Shown in pieces: positions 16,499 through 24,299 of a stretch of DNA of 64,000 nt. Numbering within the stretch: position 1 is the stretch's first letter; each line of letters begins with the position of its first letter. The notes under the pieces are model-generated. The model was not told the DNA's origin. It saw only the letters and a list, made by a program, of their open reading frames with translations, and did not search any database. A program made the translations under genes and the position numbers. The stretch lies in assembly GCF_016698645.1 (NCBI RefSeq), contig NZ_CP068047.1, positions 2,887,001-2,951,000 on the forward strand, written 5' to 3'. This stretch comes from Devosia oryziradicis. Lineage in GTDB: Bacteria; Pseudomonadota; Alphaproteobacteria; Rhizobiales; Devosiaceae.

Positions 16499-17047
16499 AT
16501 GAACGTCAGAACTCTCTGTCTATCGATCCTCTATGAGGGCGAAGCGACCGGGTATGAAATCCGGCGGCTTTGCGTCGAGGGGGAATGCTCGTACTTCATC
16601 GAGGCCAGCTTCGGCTCGATTTATCCTGCTCTTGCCCGGCTCGAGGAAGAGGGGCTGGTGGTCAGCCGCACCGAGCAGCAGAGCGGCAAGCCGTCCAAGA
16701 AGGTCTATTCCATTACCGAACAGGGCCGCGCCGCCTTTGCCGAGGAGCTGTCCGGCCCGCTCGGCGATGACGTGTTCCGCAGCCCGTTCCTGCTGTTTGC
16801 GCGCTTTGCACACATCCTGCCGCGCGACCTCGTCGAGGCGCGCGCCAATGAGTTCCTGGAAAGGAACATCGCCAATCATCGTCAGCTCGAAGAAGCGTTT
16901 TCCGACCGGGAAACCAGTGCTTCGGACCGGTGGGTAATTAATTACGGACGTGCAGTGATGGAGGTTGCCGAACGGCACATGCGCTCCCATATGCACGAAC
17001 TGATCAACTTGGCGCGAGCCGAGCAAAAAAAAGACGCGGCTGAGTAA
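16499..17047 (+). CDS. PadR family transcriptional regulator
   Basis: About 182 residues: a winged-helix domain (MNVRTLCLSILYEGEATGYE, FGSIYPALARLEEEGLV, KKVYSITEQGRAAF) and a C-terminal dimerisation helix. PadR proteins usually repress neighbouring genes until a small ligand binds. The start at 16499 has GGCGGAG 7 bp upstream; an earlier ATG at 16478 lies in the candidate operator. The stop is 14 bp before the efflux adaptor gene, so the regulator heads the operon and probably controls it and itself. Confidence 0.9.
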   Translation: MNVRTLCLSILYEGEATGYEIRRLCVEGECSYFIEASFGSIYPALARLEEEGLVVSRTEQQSGKPSKKVYSITEQGRAAFAEELSGPLGDDVFRSPFLLFARFAHILPRDLVEARANEFLERNIANHRQLEEAFSDRETSASDRWVINYGRAVMEVAERHMRSHMHELINLARAEQKKDAAE

Positions 17048-17061
17048 AGGGGCTTATCTCA

Positions 17062-18333
17062 ATGCGTGCACTGTTTTCCTACGGCATTGCCTTCCTGATC
17101 CTGGTTTTGGCAGGGATTTGGCTGGGCACCGGCACCCTGGTGATGGGTGGCAACGGTCCGGGCAAGGGCGAGCGGCCCATCATCTCGGTGATCGAGGGTG
17201 AAGAACATGGGCCGATCGCCACCCAGCTGGCTGAATCGGGCGTTCTTGCCGAACACAAGACGGAGCACGCGGTCGACCCGCACCTGACCATCGCGCAGCG
17301 CAACGAGCAGCAACTGGGCGCCAATACCCAGCTGCAATCGGTGCGCACGTCCACCTATGTCGCCAAGCCGATGCCGATCGAAGTGCCGCTGCGCGGCCGT
17401 ACCCGCGCCAAGGCTTCGGTCAGCGCCGTCGCCGAGACCGCCGGCGTCGTCGACACTGTCCATGTGACCAAGGGGCAGAACGTGGCCGTCGGCGACCTGT
17501 TGTGCACCCTCGACCAAGGCACTCGCGCGGCCGCCGTGGCGCAGGCCAAGGCAGGCCTGGAGCAGGCCAACGCGTCGCTGGCACAGGCCCAGTCCGATTT
17601 CGACACCAATGCAGAGTTGCGCCAGAAGGGCCTGGCTGCACCCAACACCGCCCGCCAGCTCGAGGTTGCGCTGAGCGCCGCCAAGGCGGCCATCAGTTCG
17701 GCACAGGCCGGCCTTGACAATGCCCAGGCCGAACTCGACCGCACCGAGGTGCGGGCCAAGGTGGCCGGCGTGGTTGAGGACCCGCTGGCGACTGCTGGAT
17801 CGATGCTTGGCATGGGGCAGCCTTGCGCTACGATCGTCCAGCTCGATCCGATGGTCTTTATCGGCCAGGTGCCGGAAGCCCGCATTGGCCTCGCCAAGCT
17901 CGACCTGCCCGCCAAGATCTCGACGATCACCGGGCAGGAAGTCAATGGCAAGGTGACCTTCATTTCGTCGACCGCGGACCCGGCAACGCGTTCGTTCCCG
18001 GTAGAAATCGAGATGCCCAATGCCGGCGGCGCCATTCGCGACGGCATCACCGCGACCGCCACGGTCAACATGGGGACCGCGCCGGCGCACCTGCTGCCAC
18101 AATCTGTCCTGACGCTGAACGACGATGGCGTGCTGGGCGTGAGCTCGGTGGTCGACAACGTGGTCAAATTCCTGCCCGTGACCATTGCCAGCGACACCCG
18201 CGAGGGCGTGTGGGTGCTGGGCCTGCCAGTATCGGTCGACGTGATCACCGTCGGCCAGGAGTATGTCACCGACGGCCAGACCGTCGATGCCACCAACGTT
18301 CCTGCCGAAGCCACCAACGTAACAGCGAGCTGA
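17062..18333 (+). CDS. RND efflux periplasmic adaptor subunit (membrane fusion protein)
   Basis: About 423 residues. An N-terminal hydrophobic anchor (SYGIAFLILVLAGIWLG) without a lipobox is followed by an unusually long acidic linker to about residue 95. Then come the barrel-sandwich/lipoyl part (VAETAGVVDTVHVTKGQNVAVGDLLCTLD), a coiled-coil hairpin rich in Ala and Gln (about 140-220), and beta-barrel segments. It should link the inner-membrane pump to an outer-membrane channel. It sits 4 bp before the pump gene. No TolC-like gene is in the operon, so the channel must be encoded elsewhere. Confidence 0.9.
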   Translation: MRALFSYGIAFLILVLAGIWLGTGTLVMGGNGPGKGERPIISVIEGEEHGPIATQLAESGVLAEHKTEHAVDPHLTIAQRNEQQLGANTQLQSVRTSTYVAKPMPIEVPLRGRTRAKASVSAVAETAGVVDTVHVTKGQNVAVGDLLCTLDQGTRAAAVAQAKAGLEQANASLAQAQSDFDTNAELRQKGLAAPNTARQLEVALSAAKAAISSAQAGLDNAQAELDRTEVRAKVAGVVEDPLATAGSMLGMGQPCATIVQLDPMVFIGQVPEARIGLAKLDLPAKISTITGQEVNGKVTFISSTADPATRSFPVEIEMPNAGGAIRDGITATATVNMGTAPAHLLPQSVLTLNDDGVLGVSSVVDNVVKFLPVTIASDTREGVWVLGLPVSVDVITVGQEYVTDGQTVDATNVPAEATNVTAS

Positions 18334-18337
18334 TACC

Positions 18338-21300
18338 ATGCTGGACTTTATCGAACGCATCCTGCGGATGCCCAGAGTTGTTCTGACGGTCATGGTATTG
18401 CTGCTGGGCGCAGGCCTGGCAGCCTATACCTCGCTGCCCAAGGAAAGTTTCCCGGCCATCGACATCCCGTATTTCTACATCTCGGTTGCGCAGACCGGGG
18501 TGTCGCCGCGCGATGCCGAACAGCTGCTGGCCAAGCCGATCGAAGACCGGATCAAGGAAATCGACGGGCTCGAAAACTACTCGTCCACCGCGACGACCGG
18601 CCATGCCTCGGTGTTCCTCGAATTCAACGTCAATGCCGACAAGGACAAGGCGCTGGCCGATATCCGCGCCAAGATGGACGGCATCTCGGCGGTGTTGCCT
18701 GACGACGCCACCGAACCGACCGTGACCGAAATCTCGTTCTCGGACATGCCGACCATTTCGGTCGCCGTCTATGGCACCGTTCCGGAGCGCGAGCTGGTCC
18801 GGCGGGCCAAGGACCTGCAGGACGAACTCGAAGGCATGGGCGACGTGCAGAGCGTGACCCTGGGCGGGTCGCGCGACGAGGTGCTCGAGGTCACGATCGA
18901 TCTCAATCGCCTGGAAGCCTATAACCTGACGGCGGCAGAGCTGTTCGACGCGCTGTCCAAGAACAACATGGTTGTTCCGGGCGGTACGCTCGACAGCGGC
19001 CAGGGATCGTTCAACGTCGAAGTTCCAGGCCTGATCAAGAATGCCCAGGACGTGTTCACCCTGCCGCTCAAGACTTCGGGCGACACCGTGGTCACCTTCG
19101 GCGATGTCGCGACCATCACCCGCACGTTCGAGGACGCGACGTCCTATTCCCACGTGAATGGGCAACCGGCCATCACCCTTGGCGTCATCAAGAAGCTCGG
19201 CACCAACGTCATCACGGTTTCGGACGACGTGCGCCGGGTGACCGAGGAATTCACCGCCGACTGGCCGCAGGGCATTGAAACCAGCTTCCTGATCGACCAG
19301 GCGGATTCGACCAAGGGGCTGTTCCGCTCCCTGGAAGCGGCGGTGCTGACCGCAGTGGCGCTCGTGCTGATCACATGCGTGGCCACCCTTGGCTGGCGCG
19401 CAGCCATCATGATCGGCATGTCGATCCCGATCTCATTCATGATCGCGTTCCTCGTCGTCCAGATGCTGGGCATGACCATCAACATGATGATCATGTTCGG
19501 GCTGGTGCTCGCGGTGGGCGTGCTGGTGGACGACCCGATCGTGGTGGTGGAATATGCCGAGCGAAAGCTGATGGAAGGCGTCTCCAAGAAGGAGGCGTTC
19601 ATCCTGGCTGCCCGCAAGATGTTCGTGCCGGTGGTTTCGGCCACCTTCACGACGCTCGGCGCCTTCGTGCCCCTGCTGTTCTGGCCGGGCATCATCGGCA
19701 AGTTCATGAGCTACCTGCCGATCATCGTGATCGTGGTGATGTGCGCCTCGCTGGTTTCGGCGCTCATCTTCATGCCGATCATCGGTGCGCTGATTGCATC
19801 GAGCAAGGTCGATCCGCATCACAAGGAAGCGGCAGACATCGTTATGTATGCCGACAAGTTCGACCCCAAGAAGGTCCGCGGCATCACCGGCATCTATGTG
19901 CGGACGATGCAGCACCTGCTGCACCAGCCCGTCCTGACTCTCGGCGTCGGCTTCGCGCTGATCGTGTCTATGTTCGTGATCTACATGAACAGCAACCCGA
20001 CCACCGAGGCATTCCCCGCTTCGGAGCCGGAATTCGGCACCGTCAACGTGATCACGCGCGGCAATTACTCGCCGATCGAAATCCGCGACATGCTGGTCGA
20101 GGTGGAGAACGAAATCCTCCAGGTCGAGGGCATCCAGGACGTCATCATGAGCTTTGGCGGTGGTGGCGACGCGATGAGCTCGGGCGGCCCGCCGGATACG
20201 ATCGGTTCGTTCAACCTGCAGCTGCTGCCCTATAACGAGCGCGTCAAGGCGGCGGAAATCTTCCAGAACATCCGTGACCGGGTGGCCGATATATCGGGTC
20301 TGGACGTGCAGATTGCCGCCCAGGAGAACGGCCCGCCGGCCGGCAAGGCCATCAACCTGCGCGTGGAAGGCACGGTCTATGACGACATCGCTCCGGCCGT
20401 CGCCAAGCTGCGCGACTATGTCGAGAACGAACTGGGCGACACGATCGACATCGAAGACGGCCGCCCTGCCCCGGGTATCGACTGGCAGGTGACGATCGAC
20501 CGCGAAGCCGCGGCCAAGTATGGCATCGGCGTGCGTGAGCTCAGCCCCTATGTGCAGCTGGTGACTTCGGGCGTCAAACTGGGCAGCTATCGCCCCGACG
20601 ATGGCGGCGACGAACTGGACATCCGCGTCCGCCTGCCCGAGGGCGAGCGTACATTCGATGCCCTGGACTCGCTGCGGATCGTGACCCCGCAGGGCCTAGT
20701 GCCGGTGAGCAACTTCATCGAGCGCAAGGCCGTGCCCAAGGTGGCCAATATCTCACGGCGCAATGGCGTCTATGCCATGACGGTCGCCGCCAACCTCAAC
20801 CCGACCAATGCGGCCGGTGAGCCCGTGACAGCCGATGCCAAGATCGAGCAGATCAAGGCCTGGCAGGCGACGCAGGATTGGCCCTCCACGGTCGAGATCG
20901 TCTATGGCGGCGCGGCGGAGCAGGTCGATGACACCAATGCCTTCATCGTGTCGGCATTCGGCGCCGCGATGTTCCTGATCTTCCTGATCCTGCTGCTGGA
21001 ATATAACAGCTTCTGGCAGGTGCTGGTGACGCTCTCCACGGTGATCATGTCGCTGGGCGGCGTGCTGCTGGGCATGGCGGTCACCGGGATGAGCTTCTCG
21101 GCGATCATGACGGGTCTGGGCATCGTGGCGCTGGCCGGTATCGTGGTGAAGAACGGCATCGTGCTCATCGATACCTACAACCACTACAACCGCGACGAGC
21201 ATGTCGAGCCGATCAAGGCGATGCTGCTGACGATCAGCCAGCGCGTGCGGCCCGTGCTGCTCACTGCGACGGTGACGGCGCTTGGCGTGATCCCGATGGC

Positions 21301-21694
21301 GATGAATGTCGAGTTCGACTTCATCCGTCGCGAGATCGTGGTGGGCGGTATTGCCGGGTCGTGGTTCATCCACCTCAGCGCCGCGCTGGTGTCGGGCCTG
21401 TTCGTTTCGACAGCCCTGACGCTGGTTATGGTGCCCGTGATGGTGGTGGCCCCCAATGTGCTGTGGGGCCAGATCAAGTGGATCGGCCATCAATTCGCCC
21501 GCCTGGGCCGGTTCGTCACCGGTCGCGGACGCCAGCCGGCGATGGCCGTGCCCGCGGGTTTTGACGGCATGGCCGTGGAAATCCCGGCCGATGCCGACAG
21601 CACCAAGCGCTACATCGTCAGCAAGGATGCTGGCCTGGTGGAGCAGGAAAAGAACGGCGTGACCGTGGTCAGCCGGCCGGAAGCCGCCGAATAG
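18338..21694 (+). CDS. RND efflux transporter permease (AcrB family)
   Basis: Inner-membrane proton-driven exporter, 1,118 residues, about 70 more than AcrB because of a hydrophilic C-terminal tail. Seen features: TM1 (RVVLTVMVLLLGAGLAAYTS), the first large periplasmic loop with ESFPAIDIPYFYIS, the TM4 proton-relay pair in VGVLVDDPIVVVEYAE, and a second half with LEYNSFWQVLVTLSTVI and IVVKNGIVLIDTYNHY. Substrate is unknown; the sequence is closer to the general multidrug (HAE) type than to metal pumps because no metal-site residues were recognised. The operon ends in a strong terminator. Confidence 0.93.
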   Translation: MLDFIERILRMPRVVLTVMVLLLGAGLAAYTSLPKESFPAIDIPYFYISVAQTGVSPRDAEQLLAKPIEDRIKEIDGLENYSSTATTGHASVFLEFNVNADKDKALADIRAKMDGISAVLPDDATEPTVTEISFSDMPTISVAVYGTVPERELVRRAKDLQDELEGMGDVQSVTLGGSRDEVLEVTIDLNRLEAYNLTAAELFDALSKNNMVVPGGTLDSGQGSFNVEVPGLIKNAQDVFTLPLKTSGDTVVTFGDVATITRTFEDATSYSHVNGQPAITLGVIKKLGTNVITVSDDVRRVTEEFTADWPQGIETSFLIDQADSTKGLFRSLEAAVLTAVALVLITCVATLGWRAAIMIGMSIPISFMIAFLVVQMLGMTINMMIMFGLVLAVGVLVDDPIVVVEYAERKLMEGVSKKEAFILAARKMFVPVVSATFTTLGAFVPLLFWPGIIGKFMSYLPIIVIVVMCASLVSALIFMPIIGALIASSKVDPHHKEAADIVMYADKFDPKKVRGITGIYVRTMQHLLHQPVLTLGVGFALIVSMFVIYMNSNPTTEAFPASEPEFGTVNVITRGNYSPIEIRDMLVEVENEILQVEGIQDVIMSFGGGGDAMSSGGPPDTIGSFNLQLLPYNERVKAAEIFQNIRDRVADISGLDVQIAAQENGPPAGKAINLRVEGTVYDDIAPAVAKLRDYVENELGDTIDIEDGRPAPGIDWQVTIDREAAAKYGIGVRELSPYVQLVTSGVKLGSYRPDDGGDELDIRVRLPEGERTFDALDSLRIVTPQGLVPVSNFIERKAVPKVANISRRNGVYAMTVAANLNPTNAAGEPVTADAKIEQIKAWQATQDWPSTVEIVYGGAAEQVDDTNAFIVSAFGAAMFLIFLILLLEYNSFWQVLVTLSTVIMSLGGVLLGMAVTGMSFSAIMTGLGIVALAGIVVKNGIVLIDTYNHYNRDEHVEPIKAMLLTISQRVRPVLLTATVTALGVIPMAMNVEFDFIRREIVVGGIAGSWFIHLSAALVSGLFVSTALTLVMVPVMVVAPNVLWGQIKWIGHQFARLGRFVTGRGRQPAMAVPAGFDGMAVEIPADADSTKRYIVSKDAGLVEQEKNGVTVVSRPEAAE

Positions 21695-21712
21695 GCTGGC
21701 GCATACGAATTG

Positions 21713-21741
21713 AAAAGGCCCGCAGCGATGCGGGCCTTTTT
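21713..21741 (+). terminator. Intrinsic terminator of the PadR-RND operon
   Basis: AAAAGGCCCGC (21713-21723), loop AGCGAT, GCGGGCCTTTTT (21730-21741): an 11-bp stem and T run 18 bp after the pump gene. The remaining roughly 245 bp up to the convergent ABC exporter gene (21989) hold no gene I can support. Confidence 0.9.
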
Positions 21742-21988
21742 GTTATAGGCGGTGCATTGGGGCGTCACCGTCAGCAGTGCCTGTGGCTTGGTGGCCGTGG
21801 CAGGCGCAGCATCTGCTGGCGATCCTAATGGTCGGACTGAGGCCGTCGCGCCGCACCAACAGGCGCGCAGCGTTTGCAGGCCCAATCCTGTTCCGGGAGC
21901 CAATGACCTAGTGAGACCGGCACTGGCGAAGTGGTGACCGGCGAGCTACGCTGCAGCAGTGGGAAGGAGCTCCGGCTAGGCGAAGGCG

Positions 21989-23884
21989 TCACTCCGCTGC
22001 CGGCAGGCCGCGCTTGACGAAGCCGTCCGGATCGTTGGCGGTCTGCAGCAGCTTTTCCTCGGCCTCGGTGGCCTCGCGCTGGCGGTTCCACATCTGGGCG
22101 TAGAGCCCGTCCTTGGCCAGCAGGGCCACATGGTTGCCGCGCTCGGCAATCACGCCGTCGCGCAGGACCAGGATTTCGTCGGCATTGACGACGGTCGACA
22201 GGCGGTGGGCGATGACCACGGTGGTGCGGTTCTTGGACACAACATCGAGGGCCGACTGGATGTCACGCTCGGTCTTGGTATCGAGCGCCGAAGTCGCCTC
22301 ATCGAGGATGAGGATGGATGGCGCCTTGAGAATGGTGCGAGCGATGGCGACGCGTTGCTTCTCGCCACCCGAGAGCTTCAGGCCGCGCTCGCCAACCGGG
22401 GTGTCATAGCCCTTGGGCAGCGTTTCGATGAACGGCCCGACCTGCGCCATGGCGGCCGCGTCACGGACCTCGTCCATGCTTGCCGTGGGTCGGCCATACT
22501 GGATGTTGTAGCCGATCGTGTCGTTGAAGAGCACGGTATCCTGGGGGACCATGCCGATGGCCGAACGCAGGCTTTCCTGCGTGACCTGGCGCAGATCCTG
22601 GCCATCAATGGTGATCGAGCCGCCAGTGACGTCGTAGAAGCGGTAGAGCAACCGCGATATGGTCGACTTACCAGCGCCGGTGGGCCCGACAATGGCGACG
22701 GTCTTGCCGGCGGGGACCTCGAAGCTGACGCCCTTGAGGATGGGACGCTCGGGATCGTAGTGGAAGCTGACATTGTCGAAGCGGATGACCGGACCGGTGA
22801 CCGCCAGCGGCTTGGCGTCCGACGCGTCCTGAATTTCCGGATCCTGGTCGAGCAGCTTGAACATCTCCTCGATATCAGTCAGGCCCTGCCGCAGCTCGCG
22901 ATAGACGAAGCCGATGAAGTTGAGCGGCCGGTAGATCTGCATCAGGAAGGTGTTGAGCAGGACGAAATCGCCCAGGGTCAGCGTGTTGTTCATGACGCCG
23001 ACAATCGACATCACGGCAATGATCAGGAAGCCGGCGTAGAAGATCAGCGCCTGGCCGAAGTTGAGGAAACCCAGCGAGGTCCAGATGCGGATGGCGGACC
23101 GCTCGTAGCCGGCCATGGAGGCGTCGTAGCGCTCGGCCTCCATCTTTTCGTTGGCGAAATACTTCACCGTCTCGAAATTGAGCAGGCTGTCGATGGCCTT
23201 GCCGTTGGCGTCCGTGTCGGAGTTGTTCATGTCCCGGCGGATGGAAATGCGCCAGTTGGAGGCCTTGATGGTGAAATAGAGGTAACCCCAGATCATCAAC
23301 ACCAGCACACCCAGATAGGTGATACCGAACATCCAGACGAAGATGATCGCGGTGACAACGAATTCGACGATGGTGGGGGCAATGTTGAGCATCGTGAAGC
23401 GCACGATGGTCTCGATGCCCTTGGTGCCACGCTCGATCACGCGGCTGAGGCCGCCGGTGCGGCGGGCCAGGTGGAAGCGCAGCGACAGGCGATGCAGATG
23501 ATGGAAAGTCTGCAAGGCCAGCTTGCGCACGGCATGCTGGCCGACGCTGGCGAACAGCACATCGCGCAACTGCTGGAAGCCGGCATCGATGATGTTGCCC
23601 AGCACATAGGCAACCACCAGGACGATCGGCACGGCCAAGCCAAGGATCACGGCGCCATTGGGCGCAGAACCATCCAGGCTGTCGATGATGCCCTTGTAGG
23701 CGAATGGAACAAGGGTGGTCGCGACCTTGCTGACCAGCAGGGCGCCGATGGCGAGGATCACGCGCAGCCGCAGATCGGGACGGTCCGATGGCCACATATA
23801 GGACCAGAGGTGGCGGACCGTAGCAAACAACGATCCTTCGTCCGCGCTAACGGACGGCTTGGGCGCAGCGCTGTCAGATGACAT
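21989..23884 (-). CDS. Atm1-type ABC exporter (fused permease and ATPase)
   Basis: A 631-residue half transporter working as a homodimer. An N-terminal six-helix domain contains HLHRLSLRFHLARRTGGLSRVIERGTKG-like segments typical of the ABCB7/Atm1/HMT group, and ETVKYFANE. The ATPase domain from about residue 370 has Walker A GPTGAGKST, Q-loop region MVPQDTVLFNDTI, signature LSGGEKQR, Walker B ILILDEATSALD and a His switch (IAHRLST). Bacterial homologues export glutathione-metal adducts or iron-sulfur precursors. Its start overlaps the stop of an ArsR regulator gene, so a metal or thiol stress role is inferred. Confidence 0.92.
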   Translation of the reverse strand: MSSDSAAPKPSVSADEGSLFATVRHLWSYMWPSDRPDLRLRVILAIGALLVSKVATTLVPFAYKGIIDSLDGSAPNGAVILGLAVPIVLVVAYVLGNIIDAGFQQLRDVLFASVGQHAVRKLALQTFHHLHRLSLRFHLARRTGGLSRVIERGTKGIETIVRFTMLNIAPTIVEFVVTAIIFVWMFGITYLGVLVLMIWGYLYFTIKASNWRISIRRDMNNSDTDANGKAIDSLLNFETVKYFANEKMEAERYDASMAGYERSAIRIWTSLGFLNFGQALIFYAGFLIIAVMSIVGVMNNTLTLGDFVLLNTFLMQIYRPLNFIGFVYRELRQGLTDIEEMFKLLDQDPEIQDASDAKPLAVTGPVIRFDNVSFHYDPERPILKGVSFEVPAGKTVAIVGPTGAGKSTISRLLYRFYDVTGGSITIDGQDLRQVTQESLRSAIGMVPQDTVLFNDTIGYNIQYGRPTASMDEVRDAAAMAQVGPFIETLPKGYDTPVGERGLKLSGGEKQRVAIARTILKAPSILILDEATSALDTKTERDIQSALDVVSKNRTTVVIAHRLSTVVNADEILVLRDGVIAERGNHVALLAKDGLYAQMWNRQREATEAEEKLLQTANDPDGFVKRGLPAAE

Positions 23885-24228
23885 CAGGCGGGTTCCGCTT
23901 CCAGTTTGGATGGTGCGGGAGAAAAGCCCGCGACCATGCCGGAATAGGCGTCGCCCAGGGCGGCCAACCGGTCATGCTGGACGATGTAGCAATTGCGCGT
24001 GCCACGCGGCTTGCGCACGATGAGGCCCGCATCGAGCAGGACCTTGATATGCTGGCTGACCGTCGACTGGGCCAGCGTCAGCTCGTCGGTAACGTCGGCA
24101 CAGCAGCACTCGCCGCGCTCCTGCTTGGCCAGGATGCGCAGAATGTTGAGCCGAACGGGGTGGCCCATCGCTCGCATGATGGTGGCAATATCGTCGTCGC
24201 GCATCGCTTCGCCATGGTTGATCGTCAT
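23884..24228 (-). CDS. ArsR/SmtB family metalloregulator
   Basis: A winged-helix repressor of about 114 residues. The motif GECCCADVTDELTLAQSTVSQH has three consecutive cysteines (Cys41-43) in the alpha-3 region, where ArsR-type proteins bind As(III), Sb(III) or other soft metals. HPVRLNILRIL and the DNA-recognition helix STVSQHIKVLLDAGLI are clear. The gene ends in a TGATG overlap with the Atm1-type exporter, so the pair is an operon. An internal ATG at 24204 is an alternative start. The promoter must lie in the 35 bp up to the neighbouring terminator or within it. Confidence 0.9.
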   Translation of the reverse strand: MTINHGEAMRDDDIATIMRAMGHPVRLNILRILAKQERGECCCADVTDELTLAQSTVSQHIKVLLDAGLIVRKPRGTRNCYIVQHDRLAALGDAYSGMVAGFSPAPSKLEAEPA

Positions 24229-24263
24229 TTGACGATAAAATGGGGTGTGGTGCGCAAATAATC

Positions 24264-24289
24264 AATGGCCCGCCGGAGGGCGGGCCATT
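24264..24289 (-). terminator. Intrinsic terminator after the LysM gene
   Basis: AATGGCCCGCC (24264-24274), loop GGAG, GGCGGGCCATT (24279-24289): a perfect 11-bp stem 11 bp after the LysM gene stop, ending the long minus-strand run that starts at cysS. The plus-strand side has a TTTT run, but no plus-strand gene precedes it. Confidence 0.75.
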
Positions 24290-24299
24290 TTGTGCGCAG

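Noticed and set aside
21752..21937. Short plus-strand frame of 61 codons after the RND operon terminator
   Set aside because: No ribosome-binding site, no family resemblance, and it lies between a terminator and a convergent gene.
22130..23881. Plus-strand open frame of 583 codons opposite the Atm1-type exporter
   Set aside because: Composition (His, Asp, Gly, Gln rich) is typical of an antisense shadow; the minus-strand protein has all ABC motifs.
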